From NCBI GenBank assembly GCA_027313705.1, contig DAHVDE010000088.1, positions 1 through 59,623 on the forward strand: 59,623 nt of DNA. Direction: 5' to 3'. Below the pieces are notes generated by a model that saw only the letters and a program-made list of their open reading frames with translations, was not told the DNA's origin and did not search any database. Positions 8,231 through 16,091 of the stretch are shown here, piece by piece (position 1 is the stretch's first letter; each line of letters begins with the position of its first letter). This DNA comes from Actinomycetota bacterium. Its GTDB lineage: Bacteria > Actinomycetota > Actinomycetes > Streptosporangiales > Streptosporangiaceae. Both the position numbers and the translations under genes were made by a program.

Positions 8231-8333
8231 TACCTGACACGTCGCAGCATGTTACAGGTAGGAGCAACAAGGTCGCAGCTACAGAACCTGTCAGCCGAGA
8301 CTTAGGTACTAAGTCAATCGTAAGTCCTACCTG
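8231..8333. promoter_or_regulatory. repeated TACCTG/CAGGTA boxes upstream of the endonuclease
   Basis: Upstream of the endonuclease start are TACCTG (8231-8236), CAGGTAGGA (8255-8263), ACCTG (8286-8290) and TCCTACCTG (8325-8333). The second and fourth form a 9-bp inverted repeat, and the first and second a 6-bp one. Such repeated half-sites suggest a regulator-binding promoter region, as in controlled restriction systems. No controller gene is visible nearby, so this is tentative. Confidence 0.35.
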
Positions 8334-8439
8334 AAAGCTCAATGTATCTATTGAGCGCTCGGGGAGGTTTCCCGCCGGGCCGGGTGGCCACGGCGGGAAC
8401 TCTCAGCCATAGGCGGCGGAGGAGGAGGACGTGATGGCG

Positions 8440-8919
8440 TTACTGTGCGAACCGCGCGTACGTGATCCCCAGGGCGGCAGCGTAGTGCGCCTTTCCTCCT
8501 GCCTGGCAGGAGGACGCGAACGACAGACGCTGCGGGAGGTTGGCGTTCAGTAGGACTGAGCGCGATAGCGAGTGTGCGAGCGCGTTGTAGAACGCGATCA
8601 TGTCGTCGCAGCTCATCGAGTCTGCGTTGACGGTGGCAGCGGCGGTGTCGGGCCAAGCGGTGTTGGCCACGGTCGGGTGGGCCGGCAGCGTGCTGCCCGG
8701 AGCCATCTGAGTCATGGTCCAGTTGTAGTTCTTGGCCTCCTGACGAAGCCCCCGCAGGGCGGCGATCTCGTGGGACTGAGCAGCGGTGAGCTGCTGGTGC
8801 AGCGTCGCGATGGCCGCAGCCTTCGGTGCCGACGATGTCGAGAAGTTGGTGCCCGCGAAGAAGCTCAATGCCATGAGGGCGAGAACTGCCGTGCGATAGA
8901 GCCACTTGATGTTCAGCAT
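8440..8919 (-). CDS. membrane-anchored or secreted hypothetical protein
   Basis: This encodes 159 residues. One hydrophobic segment at about 8-25 follows a short basic start (MLNIKWLYRTAVLALMALSF) and is a signal anchor or signal peptide. The rest is soluble, with a helical stretch LHQQLTAAQSHEIAALRGL and two cysteines (MSCDD, SSCQAGG) that could form a disulfide outside the cell. ATG 8917-8919 has GGAG six bases upstream; the frame also offers a start at 8946. I recognise no family. Confidence 0.6.
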   Translation of the reverse strand: MLNIKWLYRTAVLALMALSFFAGTNFSTSSAPKAAAIATLHQQLTAAQSHEIAALRGLRQEAKNYNWTMTQMAPGSTLPAHPTVANTAWPDTAAATVNADSMSCDDMIAFYNALAHSLSRSVLLNANLPQRLSFASSCQAGGKAHYAAALGITYARFAQ

Positions 8920-8988
8920 TGCCGTCTCCAAGGACGGGACCCGCATGAGCTGGTTGCGCGGTGCACCCAGACCTCACTGAACCTATTG

Positions 8989-9040
8989 CTAGGCCGGGTA
9001 TGTGACCGCACTTTTGCGAGTGATCACGTACCCGGCCTAG
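8989..9040. terminator. long inverted repeat, possible terminator
   Basis: A 12-bp perfect inverted repeat (CTAGGCCGGGTA at 8989-9000 and TACCCGGCCTAG at 9029-9040) has a 28-base loop. It lies between the end of the ATPase gene (9198) and the start of the 8919 gene, so it could end the ATPase operon. It lacks a clear U tract, and an operator role is possible. Bases 9041-9160 are AT-rich and hold no gene. Confidence 0.45.
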
Positions 9041-9197
9041 ATTGCCTATATATGACTGTGAGAATACGTCAACCAGTAATAGTGGCATACTGATTGAACG
9101 CTCAACATTGTAACATTAATGGTAGATTTTGTCAATAATCGAGCTAGCAGCGCATGGCGGCTAAGGATCAATGAGCGGCTGTCTTGGTGATTAGCAG

Positions 9198-9839
9198 TTA
9201 CAGGCCAGCGGCCTCGGCCACAAGCGCCCACACGACCTTGCCGCTTGAGTTGTCCGGCAGGTACGAGCCCCAACCTGTACTCAGGCTCTCGACCAACAGC
9301 AGTCCGCGGCCACCCTCGGCGTCCAGCTCTGCGTTCTGCAGTTTCGGCATCCGATGGTCGCTGTCCCACACTCGGACAAGGACGCGCCTTCGATCGGAGA
9401 AGAGCCAAAGTCGGACCGGTGGCACCCCTGGCGCCCAGTGCCCGGCATATCGGCTAGCTGTCAAGCCTACTGAGGCTTGTACCGCGTTGGTCACCAGCTC
9501 TGAGACGATGAGTTCGACCGTCTCCCCGAACGTGGCGAACAGCTCCCATTCCCGAAGCACGTGACATGCATGCAGCCGCGCACAGGACACCGCACTGGGC
9601 AGCGCCCCAAGTTCAAGGAAGGTTTGGAGCGGCCACGCGTCGGACAGGCCTGCGCCCTCACCGCGCAGAGGCAATACCGGCACCGGGGCGTAGCTCGGGA
9701 GACTGGGCCAGGGCATGGCGGGTTCCGACAATGGCGCCCATGAACGGACTGGACGTTGCCATACGCGGTCGCATTCCATGATCAGGACAGTACGAACGCG
9801 AACCGATCCGGCCAAGGGATTTGCTCGGTTTTGCTTCAA
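9198..9839 (-). CDS. ATP-binding protein, anti-sigma/HATPase-like
   Basis: This encodes up to 213 residues. The C-terminal 140 carry the GHKL signatures of RsbW-like kinases: ETVELIVSELVTNAVQAS (N box), VRVWDSD (G1 box) and EGGRGLLLVESLS (G2 box). In actinomycetes these proteins pair with XRE regulators and small proteins in widespread developmental or regulatory sets. The TTG start overlaps the XRE stop (TTGA), which argues for coupling, but the first 60 residues look non-conserved and the true start may be an internal ATG such as 9779. Whether it phosphorylates an anti-sigma antagonist is unknown. Confidence 0.8.
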   Translation of the reverse strand: MKQNRANPLAGSVRVRTVLIMECDRVWQRPVRSWAPLSEPAMPWPSLPSYAPVPVLPLRGEGAGLSDAWPLQTFLELGALPSAVSCARLHACHVLREWELFATFGETVELIVSELVTNAVQASVGLTASRYAGHWAPGVPPVRLWLFSDRRRVLVRVWDSDHRMPKLQNAELDAEGGRGLLLVESLSTGWGSYLPDNSSGKVVWALVAEAAGL

Positions 9840-10684
9840 GAAATCTTGTGGATCATCCTGTCCCGGGCGTCCGTGATCATCCCTCTAGCCTCCGGTCCAT
9901 AGACCGCCAGGGCGGCGAGACGTTCGAAGGCCCGCCCGTAGAGGGCGATCTCGTCGGGCCGGACGAGCGATAGCTCGGCGCTGTAGGTGTCGAACTGGAC
10001 GAGCGCGTCGTCGAGGATCCAGAACCCGTTGTTGAGCGGTACCCGGTAGGGAGCATCCGCTGGGATGATCCCGAGTCGCAGGCGAGGCAGCTTCATTACT
10101 TCCAGCAGATGCTCGAGCTGGCCTGCCATGACCTGGGGGCCTCCGACGTTGGTGTGCAGCGCCTGCTGTGCGATAACCATGTGGAAATGGCGGTCGCCGT
10201 GTGTCAGCACTCTCTGCCGTTCGAGCCGGGCTACCGCGCCCTCCTCGGCATCATCGGGAACGCGGAGGAAGTCAATGAAGGTCGAGAGGACAGCGATGGC
10301 GTAGTCGTGGGTCTGCAACAGCCCAGGGATGACGGCTGGCTCAAAGATCCGAAACAGCCGTGCGCGCTCATACGCCGCCGCCGAGGCCTGCTGGCGGCGC
10401 TTGGTGCCGCTGCGCATGATGCGCCGCCACTCGGCGAACTGGGTCTCAATGCTGCGCACTGCGGCGATGAGGTCGGGGAGCTGGTCCAAGGCTCGGCAGT
10501 GCTCACACCAAATGCGCAGGTCTTCCTCGGTCGGCGTCTGCTTGCCGTGCTCGATCTTTGAGACTTTGGATGACAGCCAGCTGCTTCGCCGGGCTAGCTC
10601 CGTACCCGACAGGCCCGCATCCCGGCGGATGTCGCGCAGACGGATCCCCAAGGACGCTCGGGCCTGATCGGCGGAGGTGGCCAC
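9836..10684 (-). CDS. XRE-family regulator with DUF5753-type C-terminus
   Basis: This encodes 282 residues from a GTG start. Residues 10-65 are a helix-turn-helix (LRDIRRDAGLSGTELARRS, then SSKVSKIEHGKQTPTEEDL). The remaining 200 residues match the DUF5753-type domain (IPGLLQTHDYAIAVLS, then RLRLGIIPADAPYRVPLNNGF). These regulators typically sit beside a DUF397 or DUF6879-type small protein and an ATP-binding protein, exactly as here. It starts 13 bp after the DUF6879 gene and overlaps the ATPase gene, giving one four-gene operon. Confidence 0.88.
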   Translation of the reverse strand: MATSADQARASLGIRLRDIRRDAGLSGTELARRSSWLSSKVSKIEHGKQTPTEEDLRIWCEHCRALDQLPDLIAAVRSIETQFAEWRRIMRSGTKRRQQASAAAYERARLFRIFEPAVIPGLLQTHDYAIAVLSTFIDFLRVPDDAEEGAVARLERQRVLTHGDRHFHMVIAQQALHTNVGGPQVMAGQLEHLLEVMKLPRLRLGIIPADAPYRVPLNNGFWILDDALVQFDTYSAELSLVRPDEIALYGRAFERLAALAVYGPEARGMITDARDRMIHKIS

Positions 10685-10697
10685 GCTAAGGGGGCCT

Positions 10698-11210
10698 TCA
10701 TGCGACGTATCGCGCGTAGGGAATGGCTCGGTCCCACACCTGATCCCGAACGGCCAAGCATTGGGCTAGGAGCTGCGGGCTGGCGTCATGCGCAAACCCG
10801 CCCGTACGGCCATCCTCCGAGAACACGCTCAGCACGAGCGTGTTCTCGTCAAGCAGCCAGTAATCCTCGCTCGGGAAGTCGACGTTTTCGGCCAGATGGC
10901 GCGGCAGGTACCGCATGTCTTCGCCAGCTTCCACGTTGAGCCGTGAGATATCCAGGCCCCAACGGGTGTAGGCGGTGTGCGGCAAGCTCACCACCCTAAC
11001 GCGCTGAACTTGCACGCCAGCCGCGGTGACCTCCCGCAGGAAGCTCAGCCAGTCCTGGTGCCAGGCGTAGTCGTCGGGCTGGCCGCGCTGCCACCTGCCG
11101 AAGGCCTCATCCTCGGCCGCAACGTTGTAGGTGTCCTTCAGCTCCAGGTGGAAGGCGCGCCTACTGGCACGCGCGAGCGCTTTGAACTCTTCATAGCTCA
11201 GTGGCTCCAT
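10698..11210 (-). CDS. DUF6879 family protein
   Basis: This encodes 170 residues. It shows the DUF6879 pattern: SYEEFKALARASRRAFHLEL at the N-terminus, DWLSFLREVTAAGVQVQRVR, then HTAYTRWGLDIS and DYWLLDE. The molecular function of the family is not established; it is often the partner of an XRE regulator in actinomycetes. It overlaps the 70-residue gene upstream by 20 bp and is followed at 13 bp by the XRE gene, supporting co-expression. Confidence 0.85.
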   Translation of the reverse strand: MEPLSYEEFKALARASRRAFHLELKDTYNVAAEDEAFGRWQRGQPDDYAWHQDWLSFLREVTAAGVQVQRVRVVSLPHTAYTRWGLDISRLNVEAGEDMRYLPRHLAENVDFPSEDYWLLDENTLVLSVFSEDGRTGGFAHDASPQLLAQCLAVRDQVWDRAIPYARYVA

Positions 11211-11403
11211 GCTCCTCCCCTAGGTGGCGCATCAGCTGCTTCGGGACTCGGATCACTGTCTCGCCGTTGGGTACGGCTCCGACCTGGCCCAGGGCTTCGG
11301 CGTCGAGCGTGAACCCCTGGATAACGTACTGGCCGTCGTCGGTCTCCCACAGGGTCGGCGAGTTCCCACCTTGTGTCTCCTTGCCGAGGAACGTTAGCCG
11401 CAT
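11191..11403 (-). CDS. small conserved actinobacterial protein (70 aa)
   Basis: ATG 11401-11403 has a good GGAAGGA ribosome site, and the frame upstream looks non-coding. The product begins MRLTFLGKETQGGNSPTLWE, reads DGQYVIQGFTLD in the middle, and ends with a charged stretch. It resembles the short acidic proteins found with DUF6879 and XRE pairs. It is the first gene of the four-gene regulatory operon and overlaps the next by 20 bp. No function is known to me. Confidence 0.7.
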   Translation of the reverse strand: MRLTFLGKETQGGNSPTLWETDDGQYVIQGFTLDAEALGQVGAVPNGETVIRVPKQLMRHLGEEHGATEL

Positions 11404-11610
11404 CGGTCGTCCTTCCGTTGTGATCTTGCCCGAATTTGCTCGGACCTCGGGTCGATCCTGGACCAGGATGGGACGAATCGTCAAGGTGGCTGGATGGTAA
11501 GACTTCCCCTACGGGCGCGGGATGATCACGTCTGTCGGGGACGATCCATCACCGAGGCGTCAGGAGTGCCGGCATCGCGGGTAGCTTTCCTGATGGGAGG
11601 TGTGCGTAGC

Positions 11611-12630
11611 TTGAACATCAACTCCACCGTCGCCGGGCTGACCGATGAGCTCAGTGACTACGTCGGCCTGATGTCTGGTCTCGCCGTCACGTCTGCCGAC
11701 GTGGTCCGTCTGGTGGAGCGAGACCTCGCATCTTCGGACGAGTCAGAGTGGTGGTACTCGCCAGGCGGTTGGATTCACGGAGCACCCCAGCAGTGGGTAC
11801 GGGTCCGCGCCGAGGACTTGGAGTCGTTGGTCATGCGGCTGCTCTACGCGGTCGGAGCGCTACCTAGCCCATGGAACCAGATGCAGCTGGCCCGGAAATT
11901 TGCCTCAGAGCATCCGGAGATCGTGGATAGCATCCCGCCATCGCCCGACGAGGATGAGTCCCCTTTGCCAGTGACGCCATGGGTGCGCTTCTTCTGGCTC
12001 GTCAGCAGCGGGAGAGTTACCAAGAAGACGCCGCCTGAGCTGAGGGAGTTGATGACCGACTTCAAGCATCGCTCGATCATCGATCTCATATTCCGGACCG
12101 AGCGAGTTTCGTGGGACGGCAGCATTCCGTTGCGGGAGCTGTTTCACCTCGGCGACCTCGGCGCTGGCCTCACGGCCAACCAAGCCTCGGCCGCCTTGAT
12201 CGACCAACGGTTTATCGACTACCTCCACGCACAGCCCGAAGACCTGTCGCGAATGCACTGGCGGCAGTTCGAGTTCCTGGTCGGTGAGTTCTTTCGTCGT
12301 AACGGCTACGACGTTCACGTGACCCCGCCGAGCGGTGACGGTGGTGTGGACGTGCGGGCTGTACGTGGTGGAGGGATAGTTGGGCCAGAACTCATCCTGA
12401 TCCAGGCGAAACGATTCGCTGATGACCGCCAGGTCGGCATCGAGACCGTGAAAGCGCTGTGGAGCGACATCAACGAAGCAGCAGCCACGCGCGGCGTCAT
12501 AGCGACCACCTCGACGTTCGCACCGGGTGCACGCGCTTACTGTCAAGCTCGGCAGTACCGGCTGACGGCGGCAGAACGACCAATGGTAGAGAGCTGGCTC
12601 AAAGCTATTGCCACCTACCCTCGCTCGTAG
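11611..12630 (+). CDS. Mrr-like restriction endonuclease
   Basis: This encodes 339 residues from the chosen start. The C-terminal 130 residues are an Mrr_cat PD-(D/E)XK domain: WRQFEFLVGEFFRRNGYDV, the catalytic SGDGGVDV, then LILIQAKRF (QxK). The N-terminal 200 residues are helical and unrecognised; they may be the targeting domain. The TTG at 11611 has GGGAGG ten bases upstream; ATG 11593 and 11494 are in-frame alternatives. Mrr-type enzymes usually cut modified DNA, which fits the defence setting. It is convergent with the ThiF gene, 8 bp apart. Confidence 0.82.
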   Translation: MNINSTVAGLTDELSDYVGLMSGLAVTSADVVRLVERDLASSDESEWWYSPGGWIHGAPQQWVRVRAEDLESLVMRLLYAVGALPSPWNQMQLARKFASEHPEIVDSIPPSPDEDESPLPVTPWVRFFWLVSSGRVTKKTPPELRELMTDFKHRSIIDLIFRTERVSWDGSIPLRELFHLGDLGAGLTANQASAALIDQRFIDYLHAQPEDLSRMHWRQFEFLVGEFFRRNGYDVHVTPPSGDGGVDVRAVRGGGIVGPELILIQAKRFADDRQVGIETVKALWSDINEAAATRGVIATTSTFAPGARAYCQARQYRLTAAERPMVESWLKAIATYPRS

Positions 12631-12638
12631 CCCGCGCA

Positions 12639-14183
12639 TCAGGACGGTGGTGTCGGGAGTGGCTGCAGGAGCGTCTCCAGGACGCGGAAACTGTACGAGG
12701 CCATGAGCACGGTACGGCCCGCTGGACTGATCAGGCGCCAGGTGACGGTGTCAGTGCCAAGCTTATTCGGGTTGCCGAAAGAAGCTACGAGGTTGCCATC
12801 GTCACCGAAACCCATGCCATTGCTCAGTTCTACGCACATGCCAGAGGCACCGCCGTACGCTTGAGCGTTGGCGCTCTTTGACCAGGGATCGCCCCGGCTC
12901 GACCACTCGTCGTGGTAGCCCTGCTGGCAGAGAGCGCTCACGACGCTCTTGGTGAGGCCGCTGACTTCAAGCACGACCTGGTCACCGCTGTACAGGTTCC
13001 CGCTCGTGCAGTCACTGCCGTCGTTGGCATAGCTGCTGGTGTATCTCGGGTCGCAGATCAGGCGGGTCTGCGACGGTGGAATCGGTGCCCCAGCCGCAGG
13101 CCGGGCTGACGATGTTGCCGCCCCACCAGCGCCTGACGTCCCTGCAGGCTGGTTCGAGGGACCAGCCTGCGACCCTGCCGTAGTGGGTCCGCTGACCAAC
13201 CAGGCGACGGCCAGGACAAGGAGGACTGCAGAGGCGGCTACGGCGGCAAAGATCTGGGCGAATCGACGCCGTCGCAGGTGACCTGTGCTGTCCCACGATG
13301 GGCCTGTGGCAGCCGGAGCCGTGGTAGTCGGCGGGTGCGGCTGTGGCAACGTCTCCGCATCAACTCGCGACGGGTCGGCTGCGGACAGATCCTGGCCGCC
13401 ACAGGCTGGGCAAGGCGCGAGCGGAAAGGGAACGCGAACGTTGCGGCTGTAGAGCCCAGTGTTGGGGAAGCTGGCCCGGATGCCGGGCGAGGTTGGCGTC
13501 AGGCCGTGAACGTAGATGGCGGTGCGCTGCGGGTCAAGGATGGCCGAGCGCTCGTCTGCCGGATTGAGCAAGGCGGCTACAACCTGGGCGGTGGCCAGGG
13601 CGACGAGCTGGATGTCGACGCGGGCGCCTCTGGCCGCCTGGGCATCAGCCGACGCCTGCCGGAACGACACCCAACACTCGTAGCACGGCGTGTGGCGACC
13701 AGGGAGGACCCAGAGCAGCTCGCCAACCTCGGCATCGCGGACGCGCGGGTCCACCCAGACGGCCGGGTACACGGCAGGAACCTCGGCAACCAGGCAGTTC
13801 TGGTTGACGCGGCGCTGGCAGTCGGCGGAATCAGTCGCAGCAACGACAACGTCAGCAGCGTTAACGAGCTGCAGCTGCTCATCTATGGGCAGTTCCAGGT
13901 AGTCAGCATCAAGGCCGGTGGCGTCGCACGTCGGCAGGTCACGGCAGATCTTCTGGGCTAGGGCTGAGGCCTTTGGCTGGCCTATTGCCTGAGCACCCAG
14001 CGGATGCCGGACGATGTTCTCAACCGCCAGGACGTCGGGATCGACGAGCCACAGCGGGCTGCAGCCGATCCGCGCCAGTTCCTCGGCCAGGAAGCCACCG
14101 ACCGCCCCCGCACCGACAATGAGGACCGCGCCCCGGCGGCGATGATGCCGTGCGTAGACGCGGTCCTCGGGCAGCTCGGTCAA
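12639..14183 (-). CDS. E1-like ThiF adenylyltransferase with TM helix and outer domain
   Basis: This encodes 514 residues. Residues 1-270 form a ThiF/MoeB/E1 fold: VLIVGAGAVGG (nucleotide loop), NIVRHPLG with the arginine used in adenylation, GQPKASALA, and two CxxC zinc pairs (CYEC, CPAC). A proline-rich linker leads to a membrane helix (about 308-330, IFAAVAASAVLLVLAVAWLV). A 180-residue low-complexity and globular outer region with several cysteines follows. Such enzymes adenylate the C-terminus of a small protein or peptide. The TTG start overlaps the stop of the 59-residue gene (TTGA), suggesting coupling. An E1 domain joined to an extracytoplasmic domain is unusual; no E2 or JAB gene is nearby. 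Confidence 0.82.
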   Translation of the reverse strand: MTELPEDRVYARHHRRRGAVLIVGAGAVGGFLAEELARIGCSPLWLVDPDVLAVENIVRHPLGAQAIGQPKASALAQKICRDLPTCDATGLDADYLELPIDEQLQLVNAADVVVAATDSADCQRRVNQNCLVAEVPAVYPAVWVDPRVRDAEVGELLWVLPGRHTPCYECWVSFRQASADAQAARGARVDIQLVALATAQVVAALLNPADERSAILDPQRTAIYVHGLTPTSPGIRASFPNTGLYSRNVRVPFPLAPCPACGGQDLSAADPSRVDAETLPQPHPPTTTAPAATGPSWDSTGHLRRRRFAQIFAAVAASAVLLVLAVAWLVSGPTTAGSQAGPSNQPAGTSGAGGAATSSARPAAGAPIPPSQTRLICDPRYTSSYANDGSDCTSGNLYSGDQVVLEVSGLTKSVVSALCQQGYHDEWSSRGDPWSKSANAQAYGGASGMCVELSNGMGFGDDGNLVASFGNPNKLGTDTVTWRLISPAGRTVLMASYSFRVLETLLQPLPTPPS

Positions 14184-14359
14184 TCGAAGGTCTGGCGCGC
14201 CACCCGGATCGGCTGCGGCCGAGTCTCGGGGTCCTCGCCGGGCTCAACCTCTGGCTTAAGCTCGCCGGTCGTGGTGTCGAGGAACCACTGACGCTCGCTT
14301 TCGCGGAGCTGGTCCCTGGTCTGGCGGAGTTCTTCTAGGATTTTCGGTGCATTCCCCAT
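14180..14359 (-). CDS. 59-residue protein coupled to the ThiF-like gene
   Basis: ATG 14357-14359 follows a strong GAGGAGGAA ribosome site. The product starts MGNAPKILEELRQTRDQLRE, an amphipathic charged helix, and ends with an acidic, proline-containing tail, PIRVARQTFD. Its stop overlaps the ThiF start. The context invites the idea that it is the substrate or partner of the E1-like enzyme, but it has no diglycine end and no ubiquitin-like fold that I can see. No family is recognised. Confidence 0.6.
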   Translation of the reverse strand: MGNAPKILEELRQTRDQLRESERQWFLDTTTGELKPEVEPGEDPETRPQPIRVARQTFD

Positions 14360-14556
14360 GGCATTCCTCCTCGATCCGAGGGAGAAACAGGATACCACGG
14401 GTATATATTTCCCATGGGTCACGCAAGTTCACTTTTTTCCCGCTAAACACTCGAATCATCAGTGATCTCTTCTGTAACGGCAGTCTCGGTTCTCAACACG
14501 CATTCGCCCGACGCACATTTACCTTGGGGAACCCCGAATTTCAGAAGGAGTGCCCA

Positions 14557-14640
14557 ATGAGCCAACTCGTACTGCGCGGGAGTACTACGACCCCGCACCT
14601 AAGTAAGGAGCACCGCCCAGCAGGTGGACTGGTCAGTTAG
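14557..14640 (+). CDS. 27-residue orphan peptide
   Basis: ATG 14557-14559 has a strong AGAAGGAG ribosome site six bases upstream. The product is short: it begins MSQLVLRGSTTTPHL and ends RPAGGLVS. It is divergent from the 59-residue/ThiF pair, with 197 bp between the starts, and ends 30 bp before the convergent acyltransferase stop. The good ribosome site and isolated position suggest a real small peptide, conceivably a modified-peptide precursor. It is too short for the coding evidence to be firm. Confidence 0.35.
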   Translation: MSQLVLRGSTTTPHLSKEHRPAGGLVS

Positions 14641-14669
14641 GAAGCTTCTGGCCACACACAAATAGCACG

Positions 14670-15890
14670 TCAAGTAGTTGCGCTATGCGCCACTTCGGGA
14701 GAAGGATCCCGTTCGGCGACCACGGGCCTTCTGGCTGGCAATCTAAGCATCTTAATACCGGCAATTCGGTCCTTGATCCAGCCCGCGAAGCGGGTGGACG
14801 GTTCATCGACGGAGACTGCGTATAGGAATGCGACGCAGATTGACACGACAAGACTGGGCGCGAATGCGAGAAGGATGCTAGATCGGTAGCCGAATGAATG
14901 CCTCAGCGCAATGAAGAGGTAGCCGGTGTAGCTCCCCGGAACGAGGAAATGCGTGAGATATAGCGCGAATGATATCCGGCCCATGAATAGCGAGAGCTTG
15001 CCTGCAAGCCCACGCTGTAGCTGGGAGCTGGTCATGACAGCGACCATCACGAGCAAAGCGCCAAGTGAGTGAACTGTAGTTTGTAGTTGGTACGCTGGCA
15101 GCCAGCTCGATATACCGGCAAACATCGTGTCACGCAGCGGACCGTAAGGAACACTGCCTAGTAGAAGCCCTGCTGCGAGCAACGGCATCCAGACCCAGCA
15201 ACCCAGTATGGCCCGTGTGCGCTGGGCTAGCTCGTGGAAATAGATATCCGAGAACACGAGGCCAAACACGAAATCGACGTAGTAGGTCTTCCATAACAGC
15301 AGCACGAGTACGGCGTAGATGAACCAACGCCTTGGAAGTCGGCCGAATGCGGCAAGAGCGCAGAAGATTAATATTGATCCTATGAACTCGAGCTTCATCG
15401 TCCAAAGCACTGGATTGTATGTGTCAGTGTCGCTGGTAAGTATTTGCCAGAAACCCTGTTGCAGGGCCGTTAAGAAATGCGGAGGGAATTGCCAGAAGGC
15501 ATTCCACCATGGGCTCCCGCTGAGAGCGGCGGCTTGTTGATTGTGAAGGTGACCAGTCTTCAATAACACATAGGCGAGCAAGACGGAGCCACCCGCTGGC
15601 AATGCTAGGCGGAAGTACCGTTTAATGATGCTGCCTACGATCTCTATTCTGTTTCCGAGCCTAAAGAAGCTTGCGCTCAATACGATGCCGCTTAGGATGA
15701 AGAAGATGCATACCGAGAAGTCGCCATCGACGAACAGGTAAAGGGGTGAATTGTGTATTAGGAGCTCATTAGCATTGTGATACTGCCCGCCCTCATTTAT
15801 GGCAAAAGGCAGGAGCGCGAATATATAGTGGTTCAAAACAACAATAAGTGCCGCCCATCCCCGTAGCCCGTCTAGAAAACGTAACTTCAT
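14670..15890 (-). CDS. acyltransferase 3 family membrane protein
   Basis: This encodes 406 residues. The start FLDGLRGWAALIVVLNHY carries the histidine of the acyltransferase 3 (OafA/NodX) family, followed by IFFILSGIVLSASFF and about ten membrane helices. Such enzymes O-acylate sugars or lipids at the cell surface; the substrate is unknown. ATG 15888-15890 has an AAGGTGGTTAGGA ribosome site. It stands alone; its 5' end faces the terminator of the CHAP gene. Confidence 0.88.
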   Translation of the reverse strand: MKLRFLDGLRGWAALIVVLNHYIFALLPFAINEGGQYHNANELLIHNSPLYLFVDGDFSVCIFFILSGIVLSASFFRLGNRIEIVGSIIKRYFRLALPAGGSVLLAYVLLKTGHLHNQQAAALSGSPWWNAFWQFPPHFLTALQQGFWQILTSDTDTYNPVLWTMKLEFIGSILIFCALAAFGRLPRRWFIYAVLVLLLWKTYYVDFVFGLVFSDIYFHELAQRTRAILGCWVWMPLLAAGLLLGSVPYGPLRDTMFAGISSWLPAYQLQTTVHSLGALLVMVAVMTSSQLQRGLAGKLSLFMGRISFALYLTHFLVPGSYTGYLFIALRHSFGYRSSILLAFAPSLVVSICVAFLYAVSVDEPSTRFAGWIKDRIAGIKMLRLPARRPVVAERDPSPEVAHSATT

Positions 15891-15948
15891 TCCTAACCAC
15901 CTTAGTTCATTTTTGATTCATATGCCAACCTGGTAGCATTAGTAAATT

Positions 15949-15984
15949 GAGAAGGCCCCCGGCGCGGCGGCCGGGGGCCTTCTC
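15949..15984 (-). terminator. intrinsic terminator of the CHAP gene, now separated from it by the IS
   Basis: A 14-bp perfect stem (15949-15962 with 15971-15984) encloses an 8-base loop, followed on the minus strand by TCAATTT. It lies just beyond the ancestral stop codon of the CHAP gene (16031-16033) and was pushed about 1.1 kb away by the IS630 insertion. Confidence 0.75.
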
Positions 15985-16047
15985 GCTAGGGGCTACTTGG
16001 GAATCCGCTCTCGGTTTCGCCGTTGTAGGACTAGCCCACGTTGGCTA

Positions 16048-16067
16048 GTGTTATGAGTCATTAATTC
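16048..16067 (+). repeat. left terminal inverted repeat of the IS630 element
   Basis: The sequence is GTGTTATGAGTCATTAATTC. It differs from the complement of the right end at four positions. Confidence 0.85.
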
Positions 16068-16091
16068 TATGTTAGCTAGTAGGATTGGCGG

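Noticed and set aside
12639-14359. Microcin C-type biosynthesis (MccB with peptide substrate).
   Set aside because: The small protein has 59 residues and ends in Asp, not a heptapeptide ending in Asn; no export or other modification genes are present.
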